A stretch of DNA of 35,529 nucleotides from an uncultured cyanobacterium (GCA_903917565.1 CAIXBB010000026.1:1-35529), one strand, 5' to 3'. Shown: positions 17,535 through 27,342, counted from the stretch's first letter. The notes: generated by a model from the sequence alone, not told the origin. Program-made: numbers and translations.

Positions 17535-18169
17535 ACGCCACCTCTTTCCCGGCCGGACCGATCCAGCGCTGCGAGGGCCGCGCGGTGGTCGTGCCCGGCG
17601 ACGACATCGATACCGACCGGATCATCCCGGCCCGTTACCTGAAGTGCGTCACCTTCGACGGTCTGGCGGAGGGTGTCTTTGCCGATGACCGCAGCGAGCG
17701 GGCCGGCGACCACCCATTCGACCGGGCAGAGAACCAGGGCGCCGCGATCCTTGTGGTCAACCGCAACTTCGGTTGCGGCTCCAGCCGCGAACACGCTCCG
17801 CAGGCACTGATGCGTTGGGGGATCCGGGCCGTGATCGGCGAGAGCTTCGCCGAGATCTTCTTCGGCAACTGCCTGGCCCTGGGGATTCCCTGCCTCAGCG
17901 TGGACCACGAGCAGGTGGCGGACCTCCAGGCCGCGATCGCCCGCGAGCCCGCCGCCACCCTTCAGCTCAGCCTCGAGGATCCCCAGGTGCGCCTGGTGGG
18001 CGGAGCCGTGGAACACCGCTGGCCCCTCACCCTGGCCGAGGGGCCCCGCCGCATGCTCTGCAGCGGTGAATGGAACGGTACGGCACAGCTGGTGGCCAAT
18101 GATGGGGGGCTGCGCAGCACCGCCGAGCGCCTGCCCTACCTGGCAGATTTCGCCGCCGCTGCCACCTAG
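17531..18169 (+). CDS. leuD: 3-Isopropylmalate dehydratase small subunit
   Basis: This 212-residue partner of LeuC has the swivel-domain motifs [15 protein letters not shown] (18-32), [17 protein letters not shown] (about 77-93) and [16 protein letters not shown]. The start ATG 17531 overlaps the leuC stop by 4 bases. The gene ends with TAG at 18167-18169, part of the CTAG that serves as left target duplication of the adjacent IS5-family element. The insertion therefore sits immediately after the stop and leaves the protein unchanged. Any native terminator downstream has been displaced by the element. Confidence 0.96.
   Translation: MNATSFPAGPIQRCEGRAVVVPGDDIDTDRIIPARYLKCVTFDGLAEGVFADDRSERAGDHPFDRAENQGAAILVVNRNFGCGSSREHAPQALMRWGIRAVIGESFAEIFFGNCLALGIPCLSVDHEQVADLQAAIAREPAATLQLSLEDPQVRLVGGAVEHRWPLTLAEGPRRMLCSGEWNGTAQLVANDGGLRSTAERLPYLADFAAAAT
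18166..18169. repeat. Left CTAG target-site duplication of the IS5-family element
   Basis: CTAG here matches CTAG at 19453-19456, the two copies bracketing the element exactly outside its inverted repeats. IS5-family elements commonly duplicate a 4-bp YTAR target. The last three bases are the leuD stop. Confidence 0.8.
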
Positions 18170-19452
18170 GAGTTCGCTGAAAAACTCATCCAGTCGCGAG
18201 AGAATGGCGCAACGGCACTGAGCAGATGCGCGGCCAGCAAGATCGGTCCGGCCCCCTGTTCTCCTACGTCTCCACCGAGGAGCGGATCCCCGAGGCCCAT
18301 CACCTGCGTCAGGTGAGGCGGCTGGCGGATCAGGCCCTGAATCGGCTCAATCTCACCTTCTGCAGGCTTTACCCCAAGGGCGGCCGCGTCCTTCGATCCC
18401 GCCGGAGCAACTGCTGCTGGCCCTGTTTCTGCAAGCCATCTACGGCATCCACTCGGAGTGGATGTTGATCGAGCAGCTGGATGACAACCTGCTCAACGAG
18501 GAACTCATGGCCATGTTCCTCGAACCGCTGATGGCATCGCCGGAGGACAAGCCATTGCTGAGTACTGAGCACGTCTCGGTCGACGGCACCCTGCTGCACG
18601 CCTGGGCCTCCCACAGCTCGCTGGAGCGGATGGACGGGATCGACGACGATCCGCCACCGCCCAGTGGCGGGAACGGGTTTGGCTCTGCTCCTGCCAGGGG
18701 CAAGAAGAGGGCCAAGGGAGATTTCCGCGGCTTGATGCTCTCCAACCCGACCCACCGCTCCAGTAGCGACGGTGAGGCGCGGCTGTTCCGCAAATCGAAC
18801 GGCACCGGGGCCTACCTCAGCGATCTGGGCCACTGCCTGATGGAGAACTGCCACGGTCTGGTGGTGGCCAGTGAGGTGACCCCAGCGGACGGTTATGGCG
18901 AGCGGGCGGCCGCAGTGCGGAGGGCGCGTTCACTCCGTGGGGCGCACCGCAAGACGTTGGCGGCCGACAAGGGCTACGACACCAGGGACTTTGTCGCCGA
19001 CGTCCGCTTTGCCGGGACCACGCCGCATGTGGCGCAGAACACCCAGGCCCGCCGTCGTTCTGCCATCGACGGGCGAACCGCTCGGCATCAGGGCTACGCC
19101 CAATCCATCAATGCCAGAAAGCGGATCACGCAGGTGTTTGGCTGGATCAAACAGGCCGCCGGATTGCGGCCGCTCAAGGCCAGAGGCCGATCCCGAGTGG
19201 GAGCTGTGTTCCGGTTGCTTGTGGTGGCCTACAACCTGATCCGTCTGACCAATCTGCTAAGCCCTCGGGAGGCCATGGCATGAAGGCGATGGACCTGGGC
19301 GATCAGCATCGATGCAGTGCCTGGAAAGCGACGGGGGTGGCAGGGAGAAACAACCAAATCAGTTGGGAAGACGCACGGATGGGCCATGCCATCGGCCAAT
19401 CGGAGCAAATGGCCGAGCAAGGGCTCAGGTTGGCGGCAACTTCAGCAGCCTC
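18170..19452 (+). mobile_element. IS5-family insertion sequence, complete in outline but decayed
   Basis: The element is 1283 bp. Its ends are imperfect inverted repeats: the left starts GAGTTCGCTGAA (18170-18181), and the right, read inward on the minus strand, starts GAGGCTGCTGAA (19452-19441). Nine of these 12 positions agree. Both ends are flanked by CTAG (18166-18169 and 19453-19456), the target type of the IS5 family. The one transposase gene inside is broken. The element lies between leuD and the convergent DUF3769 gene and damages neither. Family assignment comes from the transposase; the boundaries come from repeats and target duplication. Confidence 0.82.
18226..19283 (+). pseudogene. 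IS5-family DDE transposase, broken
   Basis: The N-terminal part (18226 to about 18384) encodes SGPLFSYVSTEERIPEAH and RRLADQALNRLN, typical of this transposase group. A 2-base insertion, probably a repeated CG near 18385-18388, shifts the frame. Reading resumes as IPPEQLLLALFLQAIYG and continues to 19283. Around 18490 the residues LLNEEL follow LDDN directly. From memory of relatives, about 25-27 residues (an RWFVGL...TKNRERLL block) are missing, in frame. DDE positions: SVDGTLL (first D) and ADKGYD (second D) are present, but the expected glutamate in a KRIEEVFGW-type motif reads KRITQVFGW. Frame, length and active site all argue against activity. Confidence 0.85.
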
Positions 19453-19456
19453 CTAG
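19453..19456. repeat. Right CTAG target-site duplication of the IS5-family element
   Basis: This is the second copy of the CTAG found at 18166-18169. Its first three bases, read on the minus strand, are the TAG stop of the DUF3769 gene. Confidence 0.8.
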
Positions 19457-22400
19457 AAGGGCCGCTGCAGGACTCCCTGGGTGGGGTGGTAGGGGATGAA
19501 GGGGGTTCCGGGACCGTTGAATTTGAAGTCGTTGAGCCGCACCCTCACGCCGCCGAGTCCGTCGTAGGGGCTGTAGTAGACGCCGATCTCATAGGAGCGC
19601 CGCTGCCAGCGAAGCTCCAGGTAGGAACCGGTGACATCCCCGTAGTTGCCCGATTTGGACGAGACATTGATGCCGACGCCGCCGCTGAACACCAAGGGGC
19701 CCACCAGTTGCTGGGACAGGCCGATCCCCACCGTGCCCAGATCCACCGCCCGATCGAAGCTGAGGGGACTCTGGCCCTGCCTGAGGGTGATGCCACCGGT
19801 GATGGTGAGCTGGGTGTAATCGAGGAAGGGCTTCTCGAAATGGCCCAGCGTCAGGGTGGGCCCGCCGGAAAGGCCGATGGTGTTCTGATTCGTGCCGTCG
19901 CTGAAATAGGAGGCGATCCCGAGCAGGTTGGCGTTGAAGCGCAGCCCCGGCACGATCGGCACCGGCGTGTACGCCAGCGCCTGCACCGGAGGGCTGGTGG
20001 AGGCCTTCCCGGTCCAGATCGGATAGGAGAAGTTCATCGAACCGATGGCATTGGCCCGCCAGACACTCAGCAGATCGGTGGTGCCGAATTGATTGGCGTC
20101 AAAGTGGCCGACGCCCATCCGCCAGTAGTAGCTCCGGGCCAACTTCCCCCAGCTGGGCAGGCCACCCTGTTGTTCCAGGGAGACGCCATAGGCGGAATAG
20201 ACGTCCTGTTCCCCAAGGGAGCCGTTCCAGGTGCGGAAGCGATAGGCGCCGTAGATCCGGAAGGTGCTGGTCCCCAGCAGCGGCAGGGTCACCAGGCGAG
20301 CGAAATCGCCGTAGCTGCGGGTGCCGTTGGGCAGGTTGTCCGGGTTGAAGGTGGAGACACTGAGGTTGGCATCGGCATTGAAGCCCAGGAACGACCCGGT
20401 GAGTTTGGCCTCCAGGCCGAAGTAATCTCCGCCCTTGGCCGGTTGCTTGACGATGTTCGTGGAGCCTGGAGGTGAGCCGGGGAGTGGATAGGCATCGGTG
20501 TTGCCGGTAAAGAGACGCTGCACCATCACCTGCGGCTGGATCTGAAGGGTGGTGGTCTCGCCGATCTTGATCTGCTGGTTGTAACCGACGAAGAAGCCAT
20601 CCCGGTCCTTCTTGTCATACCCAAACACCAGGGGGTTGCTGACTTCCTCCTTCTTCTGGATGCGGCGTTCACGCACGACGCGGATCGGCAGACGATCTTC
20701 CAGCCGCAAGGTGTTGCGCCTGGCCTTCACGATCGTGTCACCGTTCGGCAGCAGGGTGATGACCACCTTCTCGGAATCCATCCAGGACTGGGCAGGGGTG
20801 AAGGGATCGTTGGTGAATCCCACCCGGTCGCTGGCGAGAGTGTTGGGGGTGAGTTTCAGGCGCCTTGCCTGGATGCGCCAGCGACTGATGGTGCCGCGGA
20901 TCAGCTTGCTGTTGCCCTGGGTGGTCTGGTCCTTGAGCTGTTCGGGCCGGGTGGTGCCGAAATCGTTGGCGGTGTCGGGCGTGACGTAGTCGCGGGGGAA
21001 ACCGAAGCGCCGCTCCGCCGTGAGACTGCGCCGGAAGGTGACGTTGTCGACCCGCTGGGGAATCCGGGCGATGCCCTCCTGGCGTAGGCGCTCCTGCTCG
21101 CGGGCGTCCCGCCACACATGGCCGCTGCCGGTGCTGGCCTCCGGCGTCGGCTGCGGGGCCGGCTGGCCGCTGGTGCGGGTCCAGCCGGGTCCCATCGTCA
21201 CCTGCTCCAGCTGCTGTTCCAGCCCATCGGGCTGCTCGCTGGCGAGGGGCGGGGCCTCCGGGCAGCCCTGGGCGGGCGGCACCGGCATCGGCTGGCTGGC
21301 GATTTTGCTGCTGCCGAAGCGGTAGCGCAGACCCAGCAGGTAGGCGTTGCTGCCCTCGCTGACGCCGCTGAAGGTGCCGTAGGCCCCGGAGCGGTGATGG
21401 ATGCGGCCCACGGCCGACCAGTGGGGCGTGACCAGGGCCTCCACCTCAAAGGCCAGGTAGTTGAGCAGGCGGGCGGAGTTCTGGCGGAAGGTCTGCTCGT
21501 AGTTGCTCTTGGCTGAGGTGACGCTCAGGCCCTCCACGAAGAAGAGGTTGAGCCACGGCCGCAGCCACAGGCGCAGGCCTAACCCACCGGTGAACTCGCC
21601 GAAGTTCTGGGCGGGGGTGTTGGCGAAGGGGGTCGCCTGGTTGAAGGCGCCCCCAGGCTGGGCACTCGCCCGGTGCCCCAGCAGGTTGGTATCGAACTCC
21701 AGCGACAGCGGGCCGGCCTGGAGGAGGCGGCGCTGCATGCCGACACCCCCGAGGTACTCGGGCCGGAAGCGGCCGCTGAAGGTGAAGGTGTCGCCGAACT
21801 TACCGGCATACATCTGGCCGGCCCAGGCGGTGACAGCCCAGGGGTAGGGCTGCCACTGGGGAATGGCGGGATAGGACGGCGTGCAGCTGATCGCCTCCGG
21901 CGGCGGCACGGGCACGGAGGCCTCCTGCTCGAGGTTGAAGTCCTGCTTGGTGGAGTCCAGATCGATGACGCCGTAGACGTCGTCGATCTCCCCCACCCCC
22001 TCCAGCAAGGCGTAGCGGAGGCGGCTGCCCTGCAGATACTGCTGGCCGCGCTGAAAGCGCACGTTGCCCACCGCGAGGAGTGTGCGGGTGCTGGCCTCGA
22101 ACTCCAGCCGGTCGGCCAGCAGCCGGCCACCGGCGAGGCGAGCCATGACGCTGCCGGTGGCCACGAAGCGCTGCAGCTGGCTGTCGTACCCCTGCCGGTT
22201 GGCGGTCAGCTCCAGCTCCAGGGGCACCGCCTCTGGAGCTGGTTCGGCGTCGGCGGCTGCCGTCTTCGCTGGACGGACTGCCGCTGGGGGCCTGGGCTGC
22301 GCTGGCTGGGGCGTGGTCGCCAGGGGCCGCTGGCTGGGCGCTGCGGGCGGCGGGGCGGGAGTTGCTGGCTCAGCGGCGGCGGCCGGCCCGTCGTCGAAGG

Positions 22401-22590
22401 GATTGGCGGTGCTGGGGGCTGCCGGGGCGGGCAGGGGCTCGGCCGCCACGAGCCTCGAAGGGGGTTCCGGCCGTGCCCTGGCCGGGGCGGCCGTCACCGC
22501 CAGGAGGCCGCAGAGCCCAAGGCTCAGGCCCAGCCCAGGGGTCAGACCTTCAGGGGCCTGGCGACGTCCCGAGCGGGGATGGAGCACCAC
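19453..22590 (-). CDS. DUF3769 family outer-membrane protein (LptD/OstA-like)
   Basis: This is a large exported protein of 1045 residues. The N-terminus has a hydrophobic stretch LGLSLGLCGLLAVTAAPARA with an A-x-A site (about 20-39), then a proline/alanine-rich linker (about 40-120). Next comes an OstA-like region (LELTANRQGYDSQLQRFVATG to GVIDLDST, about 125-210) and a long alternating beta pattern to the end, with FRPEYLGGVGMQRR typical of DUF3769. This cyanobacterial family is regarded as LptD-like and would place lipopolysaccharide in the outer membrane. The start is weak: GTG 22590 is followed by another GTG, and no ribosome binding site is clear. The TAG stop at 19453-19455 lies in the right target duplication of the IS. 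It follows psbI on the same strand after 115 bp. Confidence 0.85.
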   Translation of the reverse strand: MVLHPRSGRRQAPEGLTPGLGLSLGLCGLLAVTAAPARARPEPPSRLVAAEPLPAPAAPSTANPFDDGPAAAAEPATPAPPPAAPSQRPLATTPQPAQPRPPAAVRPAKTAAADAEPAPEAVPLELELTANRQGYDSQLQRFVATGSVMARLAGGRLLADRLEFEASTRTLLAVGNVRFQRGQQYLQGSRLRYALLEGVGEIDDVYGVIDLDSTKQDFNLEQEASVPVPPPEAISCTPSYPAIPQWQPYPWAVTAWAGQMYAGKFGDTFTFSGRFRPEYLGGVGMQRRLLQAGPLSLEFDTNLLGHRASAQPGGAFNQATPFANTPAQNFGEFTGGLGLRLWLRPWLNLFFVEGLSVTSAKSNYEQTFRQNSARLLNYLAFEVEALVTPHWSAVGRIHHRSGAYGTFSGVSEGSNAYLLGLRYRFGSSKIASQPMPVPPAQGCPEAPPLASEQPDGLEQQLEQVTMGPGWTRTSGQPAPQPTPEASTGSGHVWRDAREQERLRQEGIARIPQRVDNVTFRRSLTAERRFGFPRDYVTPDTANDFGTTRPEQLKDQTTQGNSKLIRGTISRWRIQARRLKLTPNTLASDRVGFTNDPFTPAQSWMDSEKVVITLLPNGDTIVKARRNTLRLEDRLPIRVVRERRIQKKEEVSNPLVFGYDKKDRDGFFVGYNQQIKIGETTTLQIQPQVMVQRLFTGNTDAYPLPGSPPGSTNIVKQPAKGGDYFGLEAKLTGSFLGFNADANLSVSTFNPDNLPNGTRSYGDFARLVTLPLLGTSTFRIYGAYRFRTWNGSLGEQDVYSAYGVSLEQQGGLPSWGKLARSYYWRMGVGHFDANQFGTTDLLSVWRANAIGSMNFSYPIWTGKASTSPPVQALAYTPVPIVPGLRFNANLLGIASYFSDGTNQNTIGLSGGPTLTLGHFEKPFLDYTQLTITGGITLRQGQSPLSFDRAVDLGTVGIGLSQQLVGPLVFSGGVGINVSSKSGNYGDVTGSYLELRWQRRSYEIGVYYSPYDGLGGVRVRLNDFKFNGPGTPFIPYHPTQGVLQRPF

Positions 22591-22705
22591 AGGGAACGGA
22601 TGAGCGGCGAGGACGCGGGCGATCCTCCCATGGGAGTCCGGGGCCTTCCCCCGCAGCGGTCCGGTTGTCGGGACGGGTGGCGGGCGGTGACGCCACGGAA
22701 AGGAG

Positions 22706-22825
22706 TCAGTCCTCCAGGTCCTTGCGGCTGGGAGAGCGGGTGGGATCGCTGGCCAGGAAGCCGAAGACGAAGATCCCGATGAAGAAGAAGACGACGGAGT
22801 AAACCGAGATCTTGAGAGCGAGCAT
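22706..22825 (-). CDS. psbI: Photosystem II reaction center protein I
   Basis: This 39-residue single-helix protein starts [15 protein letters not shown] and ends [14 protein letters not shown], an almost invariant PsbI pattern. The thylakoid helix covers about residues 5-24. PsbI binds next to D1 and CP43 in the photosystem II core and helps early assembly. It has its own 162-bp divergent upstream region shared with the alpha-mannosidase gene. TAAGAT on the minus strand near 22895-22900 could be a -10 box, but no convincing -35 box is seen. Confidence 0.97.
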   Translation of the reverse strand: MLALKISVYSVVFFFIGIFVFGFLASDPTRSPSRKDLED

Positions 22826-22987
22826 GGTCTGTCCGGCGGGTGACAGGGAGTGACAGGCGCCGGTACGGGTCTCGATGACCCCTCGGCAACCGCATCATCT
22901 TATGGGTGGTGGTTGGCCATCCAGGCTGTCCGATGCCGTTTGGCAGGGGCAACCGGCTCCGATTGAAACGTTTCGGTCACGTTCCCC

Positions 22988-25945
22988 ATGTCCCGGCCCC
23001 TGGATCTTCAGCCGCTCTGGCGGTGCCGCCAGAGCGATGGCAGCAGCGGTGCGGCCCTCGGCAGCCGCTGGGGGACCCACCACCGGCCGGACTGGGCGGC
23101 CCGCGGTCTGATCATCTGGCCCCGGGGCGGCCAGTGGTGCCACCTCAGCCTGCGGTCCACCTGTCCGCAGGAGTGGCGCCGGCTCGGCCCGGCCGCGGCC
23201 CGCGCCCGCCTGGTGCTGCGCTGGTGGGCCGACCGGGCGGAGCTGTGGGTGGACGGGGCGCCCATCCACGGCGGCGATCTGTTCGACACCGCCTGCCGCT
23301 GGGCCCTGCCGCCCCGCTGGTGGCAGGGCGAGGCGCTGGAGCTGGAGCTGCGGCTGCGCAGCCCGCTCCATGACGACGGCGCCCTGATCCACAGCCGCCT
23401 TGAGCTCGAGCCCCTCGATGCCGCCGATCCTGAGGGCCTGCTGGTGGCCACCGGGGAGCAGCTGCGCCAGCTGCGACGGGACCAGGGGCAAGACGAGCAG
23501 CCTGGCGCCGGGCTGCTGCACGTGCTGGGCCACGCCCATCTCGACCTGGCCTGGCTGTGGCCGGTGGCGGACACCTGGCAGGCGGCGGAGCGCACTTTCA
23601 CTTCCGCCCTGGCGCTGATGGAGCGGTTTGAGACGCTGCATTTCGGCCATTCCACCCCGGCGCTCTATGCCTGGTTGGAGCGTCATCGGCCGGCCCTGTT
23701 CGCCCGCGTGCGCCAGGCCATGGCGGAGGGTCGCTTTGAACCCCTGAACGGTCCCTGGGTGGAGAGCGACTGCGTGCTGCTGTCCACCACCGCCCTCCTG
23801 CGCCAGTTCCAGGAGGGCCAGCACTACAGCCTGCGCACCTTCCCGGAGTGGAGCCACCGCCTGGCCTGGTTGCCGGACAGCTTCGGCTTCGCCGCCGGCC
23901 TGCCGGCGGTGGCGGCCGCCACCGGTGTGCGCTGGTTCTGCACCCACAAACTGGCCTGGAACGCCACCAACCCCTTCCCCCATCGCCTGTTCCGCTGGCG
24001 CAGCCGCTGCGGCGCTGAGGTGCTGGCCCTGATGACGGCGCCGATCGGCACCGATGGCGACCCGGTGGCAATGGAGCGCTACCGGCTGCAGTGGCAGCGG
24101 GCCAGCGGCTGCGCCGACGCCCTCTGGCTGCCGGGGGTGGGGGACCACGGTGGCGGGCCCACGGCCGAGATGCTGGAGCAGCTGGAGCTCTGGCAGGGCC
24201 AGCCGGTGGCCGCCGGCCAGCGGCACGGCAGCCTGCGGGCCAACCTCGAGCCCCTGGAATCCCTGGCAGGGCAACTGCCGGTGTGGCGAGACGAGCTCTA
24301 CCTGGAGCTGCACCGCGGCTGCGCCACCAGCCGCCCGGACCAGAAGCGCCACAACCGCACCCTGGAGCGGCTGCTGCGGGAGGCGGATCTGGCCGCGGCC
24401 CTGTTCGCTCTGCCGGCCGAGGCAGCGGAGGCCGCCGATGGCGACTGGCGCACCCTGCTGTTCCAGCAATTCCACGACATTCTGCCGGGCACCTCGATCC
24501 CGGAGGTGTTCGAGCAGGCCGAACCCCAGTGGCGGGCCGCCCGCCGCCGGGCCGCCCGCCGCCGCGACCGGACCCTGCGGCGGGGCCTGGCCGGGGGGCC
24601 GGCCGTGCCGCCGGCGGACTCTGCCGAACACTGGTGCGCCGTGCAGCTCCAGTCGCTGCCGGCCCAGCCCCGCACCCTGCGGCTGCCGGCGGGCGAGTGG
24701 TGGCTGCCAGGGAAGGGCGGCGAACGGCGCCTGATCGGGCAGCCGGCCCCCGGCGGCGGCCAGTGGCTGCAGATTCCCGGCATCGGCGGCGTGGGGGTGC
24801 AACGGCTGCGGCGAGAAGGCACCGGCGCGGGGGCCTGGCCCGTGGAGGGGGTTGTGCGGGTGGAGCGGGCCGGGGGCGGGGGGCCGGACCACTGGCGCCT
24901 TAGCAACGGCCGGCTCGCGGTGCTGATCGGCCCGCGGGGGGTGGAGCAGCTGTTCGATGGGGCCGGCACGCCCCAGCTGGGGGGGCCACTGGCGTGGTGC
25001 CGCTGGCGCGACCGGGGGGAGTTCTGGGATGCCTGGGATCTGGCTGCCGACTACCGCCAGCACCCGCTGGACTGGAGCTGGCAGGGAGCACCGCAATGGC
25101 TGGAGACGGGGCCGCTCTGTGCCCGCTTCCTGTGGCGCGGCCGCTGCGGCGAGAGTCCGGTGCGCCTCGACGGCCGCCTGCTGGCGGGCAGCCCCTGGCT
25201 GGAGCTGGTGCTGAGCACCCAGTGGCAGCAGCGCCACGAGCTGCTGCGGCTGGAGATTCCCCTGGCTGAACCGGCCAGCCGCTGGGCGGCCGACACCTCC
25301 GGAGGGGTGATCGAGCGGGCGGCCACGGCCCGCACCGCCAGGGAGCGGGCCCGCTGGGAGGTGAGCGCCATCAGTTGGATGGCCTCGGTGGGGCCGGGCC
25401 GCGGCGATGGCCTGGCGGTGCTGCTCGACGGCCCCCAGGGGGTGTCGGCGACGGCCGAAACACTCGGCATCTCGCTGCTGCGGGGGCCCACCTGGCCCGA
25501 TCCCGGCGCCGACAACGGCTGGCAGCGGCAGCGGCTGGCCCTGCTGCCCTGCCCAGGCGGCTGGCGGGCGGCCGCCGCGCCCCAGCAGGCCATCCGGCTG
25601 CGGGAACCGCTCTGGTGCCGGCCGGTGGCGGCGGGGGCTTCAGGCGGGTCAGCCGCGCCGGCCGAAACGTTCTTTCCCGTGCTCGGGGACGATCTGCAGT
25701 TGGTGGCCCTTGGGCCGCTGCCGGTGGAAGCCGACCAGGAGGGTGGGGGGGAGGTGCTGCTCAGCGTGCAGAACCTGGGGCCCTGCCGGCGCCATCTCTC
25801 AACCGGCCCTGACTGGGCGGTGCTGGAGCGCTGCGACGGCCTGGGCCAGAGGTTGGCGGCCAACGGCGCCGGGGATCCGCTGCAGCTGGGCCCCTGGCAA
25901 CTGGGGCACTGGAAGCTGCGGCACTCTCCGGTTCAGTCGTCGTGA
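22988..25945 (+). CDS. Glycoside hydrolase family 38 alpha-mannosidase
   Basis: This protein has 985 residues. The catalytic domain (about 175-520) has the GH38 signature [12 protein letters not shown] (181-192) with zinc ligands H182/H184-D186, and [13 protein letters not shown] with probable nucleophile D297. It also has WNATNPFPH and [14 protein letters not shown]. The central part is arginine-rich ([13 protein letters not shown]), followed by the beta-sandwich C-terminal domains with [12 protein letters not shown]. No signal peptide is seen, so it probably acts on mannosides in the cytoplasm; the substrate is unknown. Its last 13 bp overlap the 3' end of psbN on the other strand. A long antisense frame is a codon-bias shadow. 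Confidence 0.93.
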   Translation: MSRPLDLQPLWRCRQSDGSSGAALGSRWGTHHRPDWAARGLIIWPRGGQWCHLSLRSTCPQEWRRLGPAAARARLVLRWWADRAELWVDGAPIHGGDLFDTACRWALPPRWWQGEALELELRLRSPLHDDGALIHSRLELEPLDAADPEGLLVATGEQLRQLRRDQGQDEQPGAGLLHVLGHAHLDLAWLWPVADTWQAAERTFTSALALMERFETLHFGHSTPALYAWLERHRPALFARVRQAMAEGRFEPLNGPWVESDCVLLSTTALLRQFQEGQHYSLRTFPEWSHRLAWLPDSFGFAAGLPAVAAATGVRWFCTHKLAWNATNPFPHRLFRWRSRCGAEVLALMTAPIGTDGDPVAMERYRLQWQRASGCADALWLPGVGDHGGGPTAEMLEQLELWQGQPVAAGQRHGSLRANLEPLESLAGQLPVWRDELYLELHRGCATSRPDQKRHNRTLERLLREADLAAALFALPAEAAEAADGDWRTLLFQQFHDILPGTSIPEVFEQAEPQWRAARRRAARRRDRTLRRGLAGGPAVPPADSAEHWCAVQLQSLPAQPRTLRLPAGEWWLPGKGGERRLIGQPAPGGGQWLQIPGIGGVGVQRLRREGTGAGAWPVEGVVRVERAGGGGPDHWRLSNGRLAVLIGPRGVEQLFDGAGTPQLGGPLAWCRWRDRGEFWDAWDLAADYRQHPLDWSWQGAPQWLETGPLCARFLWRGRCGESPVRLDGRLLAGSPWLELVLSTQWQQRHELLRLEIPLAEPASRWAADTSGGVIERAATARTARERARWEVSAISWMASVGPGRGDGLAVLLDGPQGVSATAETLGISLLRGPTWPDPGADNGWQRQRLALLPCPGGWRAAAAPQQAIRLREPLWCRPVAAGASGGSAAPAETFFPVLGDDLQLVALGPLPVEADQEGGGEVLLSVQNLGPCRRHLSTGPDWAVLERCDGLGQRLAANGAGDPLQLGPWQLGHWKLRHSPVQSS

Positions 25946-26082
25946 TCGTCGAAGGGATCGGTGAGGCCCTTGGACGGGGGCCCGAAGGCGGTGTACACCC
26001 CGAAACCGGTGAGGGCCAGGAGCACGGCGAGCACCGCGAGGGCCACGGAGAGGGCGGGGGAGGTGCTGGCGGCGGGTTCCAT
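25933..26082 (-). CDS. psbN: Photosystem II assembly protein PsbN
   Basis: The 49-residue product begins [20 protein letters not shown], one helix (about 10-30), then [20 protein letters not shown], the conserved PsbN tail. PsbN is not a photosystem II subunit but helps assembly and repair. The gene is on the opposite strand to psbH, the arrangement typical of cyanobacteria and chloroplasts, with a 127-bp divergent gap. Its 3' end overlaps the alpha-mannosidase gene by 13 bp. Confidence 0.95.
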   Translation of the reverse strand: MEPAASTSPALSVALAVLAVLLALTGFGVYTAFGPPSKGLTDPFDDHDD

Positions 26083-26209
26083 GGAGGGCACTCTGGCGGG
26101 GGAGGGGACGCGGGTCTTCCATCACAACTCTCGACAGCCCAACTCGGTGCGGCCGGCAAGACCCTTACAGTAAGCACCGCGATCCCGTGCCCGAGAGGTC
26201 CGAGCTGCC

Positions 26210-26410
26210 ATGGCCCAACGCACCCGTCTGGGAAACCTGCTGCGCCCCCTGAATTCCGAGTACGGAAAGGTGGTTCCCGGCTGGGGTACCACCCCCGTGA
26301 TGGGCGTGTTCATGCTGCTCTTCCTGGTGTTCCTGCTTGTCATCCTTCAGCTGTACAACAAGTCGCTCCTGCTTGAGGGCATCAACGTCAACTGGAACGG
26401 CTTCGGCTGA
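26210..26410 (+). CDS. psbH: Photosystem II reaction center phosphoprotein PsbH
   Basis: This 66-residue protein has the conserved N-terminal [20 protein letters not shown], one thylakoid helix (about 30-48, [16 protein letters not shown]) and the lumenal tail [17 protein letters not shown]. It stabilises photosystem II near CP47 and bicarbonate/QB binding. It diverges from psbN and is followed after 19 bp by tatA. GAGAGG about 11 bases upstream may be the ribosome binding site. Confidence 0.97.
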   Translation: MAQRTRLGNLLRPLNSEYGKVVPGWGTTPVMGVFMLLFLVFLLVILQLYNKSLLLEGINVNWNGFG

Positions 26411-26429
26411 TTCCCCTCGCCCCCTGTCC

Positions 26430-26720
26430 ATGAACATCTTCGGCATCGGTCTGCCCGAGATGGCGGTGATCGCCGCCATCGGCCTGCTGGTCTTCGGCCC
26501 CAAGCGCCTGCCCGAACTCGGCAAAACCCTCGGCCGGACCCTGCGGGGGTTCCAGTCGGCGTCGCAGGAATTCGAGAAGGAATTCCGCTCAGCGGTTGGC
26601 ACCGACGACCAGCCCATCGACATCGCCGGCCCCCCAGCCGCCATCCCTCCGGCCGCCGAAACAGTGGTAGACGCCACGCCTCCGGTGGTGGTTGAGGAAA
26701 GCGCTGGCCCCTCCAGCTGA
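26430..26720 (+). CDS. tatA: Twin-arginine translocase subunit TatA/E
   Basis: This 96-residue protein has a short N-terminal helix MNIFGIGLPEMAVIAAIGLLVF (split by the conserved E11-like polar residue), then FGPKRLPELGKTLGRTLRGF, the amphipathic helix of the TatA family. A proline/alanine-rich acidic tail follows, usual in cyanobacteria. It forms the pore for export of folded proteins with RR signal peptides. The gene sits between psbH and pth on the same strand. Confidence 0.93.
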   Translation: MNIFGIGLPEMAVIAAIGLLVFGPKRLPELGKTLGRTLRGFQSASQEFEKEFRSAVGTDDQPIDIAGPPAAIPPAAETVVDATPPVVVEESAGPSS

Positions 26721-26733
26721 GGGTGGCCGGCTG

Positions 26734-27342
26734 TTGGATCTGCAATTGCTGGTGGGCCTGGGCAATCCCGGCGCCCGCTACGCCGACACCCGCCACAACG
26801 TCGGCTTCATGGTGCTGGAGCGGCTGGCACGCGCTGGCGGCGCCAGCTTCCGCCACCAGAGCCGCCTGCACGGACTGCTGGCCGAGATCGGCCAGGGGGA
26901 CAAGCGGCTGCGGCTGCTGATGCCCCAGACCTTCATGAACGACAGCGGCCGCTCGATCCGCGCCGCGCTCGACTGGTTCCGGCTCGAGCCGGCCCAGATG
27001 CTCGTGCTGGTGGACGACATGGACCTGCCCCTGGGACGCCTGCGGGTGCGGGCCTCGGGCGGGGCCGGCGGCCACAACGGCCTGCGCAGCACGATCGCCC
27101 ACCTGGGCAGCGAGTCTTTCGCCCGGCTGCGCATCGGCATCGGTGCGCCTGGGGAGACGCCCGAGGAGCGCCGGGCCCGCACGGTGTCGCATGTGCTGGG
27201 CAGGTTCTCCGCCGCCGATCGGCCCGTGCTGGACACGGTTCTTGAGGAGGTGGAGGCGGGCATCGACCTGATCCGCCGGGTGGGTCTGGAGCGGGCCGCC
27301 AACCGCCTGAACAGTTTTCGACCCGATCCGCCGCCATCCTGA
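26734..27342 (+). CDS. pth: Peptidyl-tRNA hydrolase
   Basis: This enzyme frees tRNA from stalled peptidyl-tRNA. It has 202 residues from TTG 26734, giving MDLQLLVGLGNPGARYADTR, followed by HN with catalytic H21, exactly as in the family. Later motifs are MPQTFMNDSG, LVDDMDLPLGRLRVRASG and GGHNGLRS. GAGGG lies about ten bases before the TTG. An alternative TTG at 26692 lies inside tatA and would add residues with no family match. It is probably cotranscribed with tatA. Confidence 0.95.
   Translation: MDLQLLVGLGNPGARYADTRHNVGFMVLERLARAGGASFRHQSRLHGLLAEIGQGDKRLRLLMPQTFMNDSGRSIRAALDWFRLEPAQMLVLVDDMDLPLGRLRVRASGGAGGHNGLRSTIAHLGSESFARLRIGIGAPGETPEERRARTVSHVLGRFSAADRPVLDTVLEEVEAGIDLIRRVGLERAANRLNSFRPDPPPS

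Noticed and set aside
22895-25237. 780-codon open frame antisense to the GH38 gene
   Set aside because: Codon-bias shadow with P/Q/G-rich translation; the sense gene has clear catalytic motifs.
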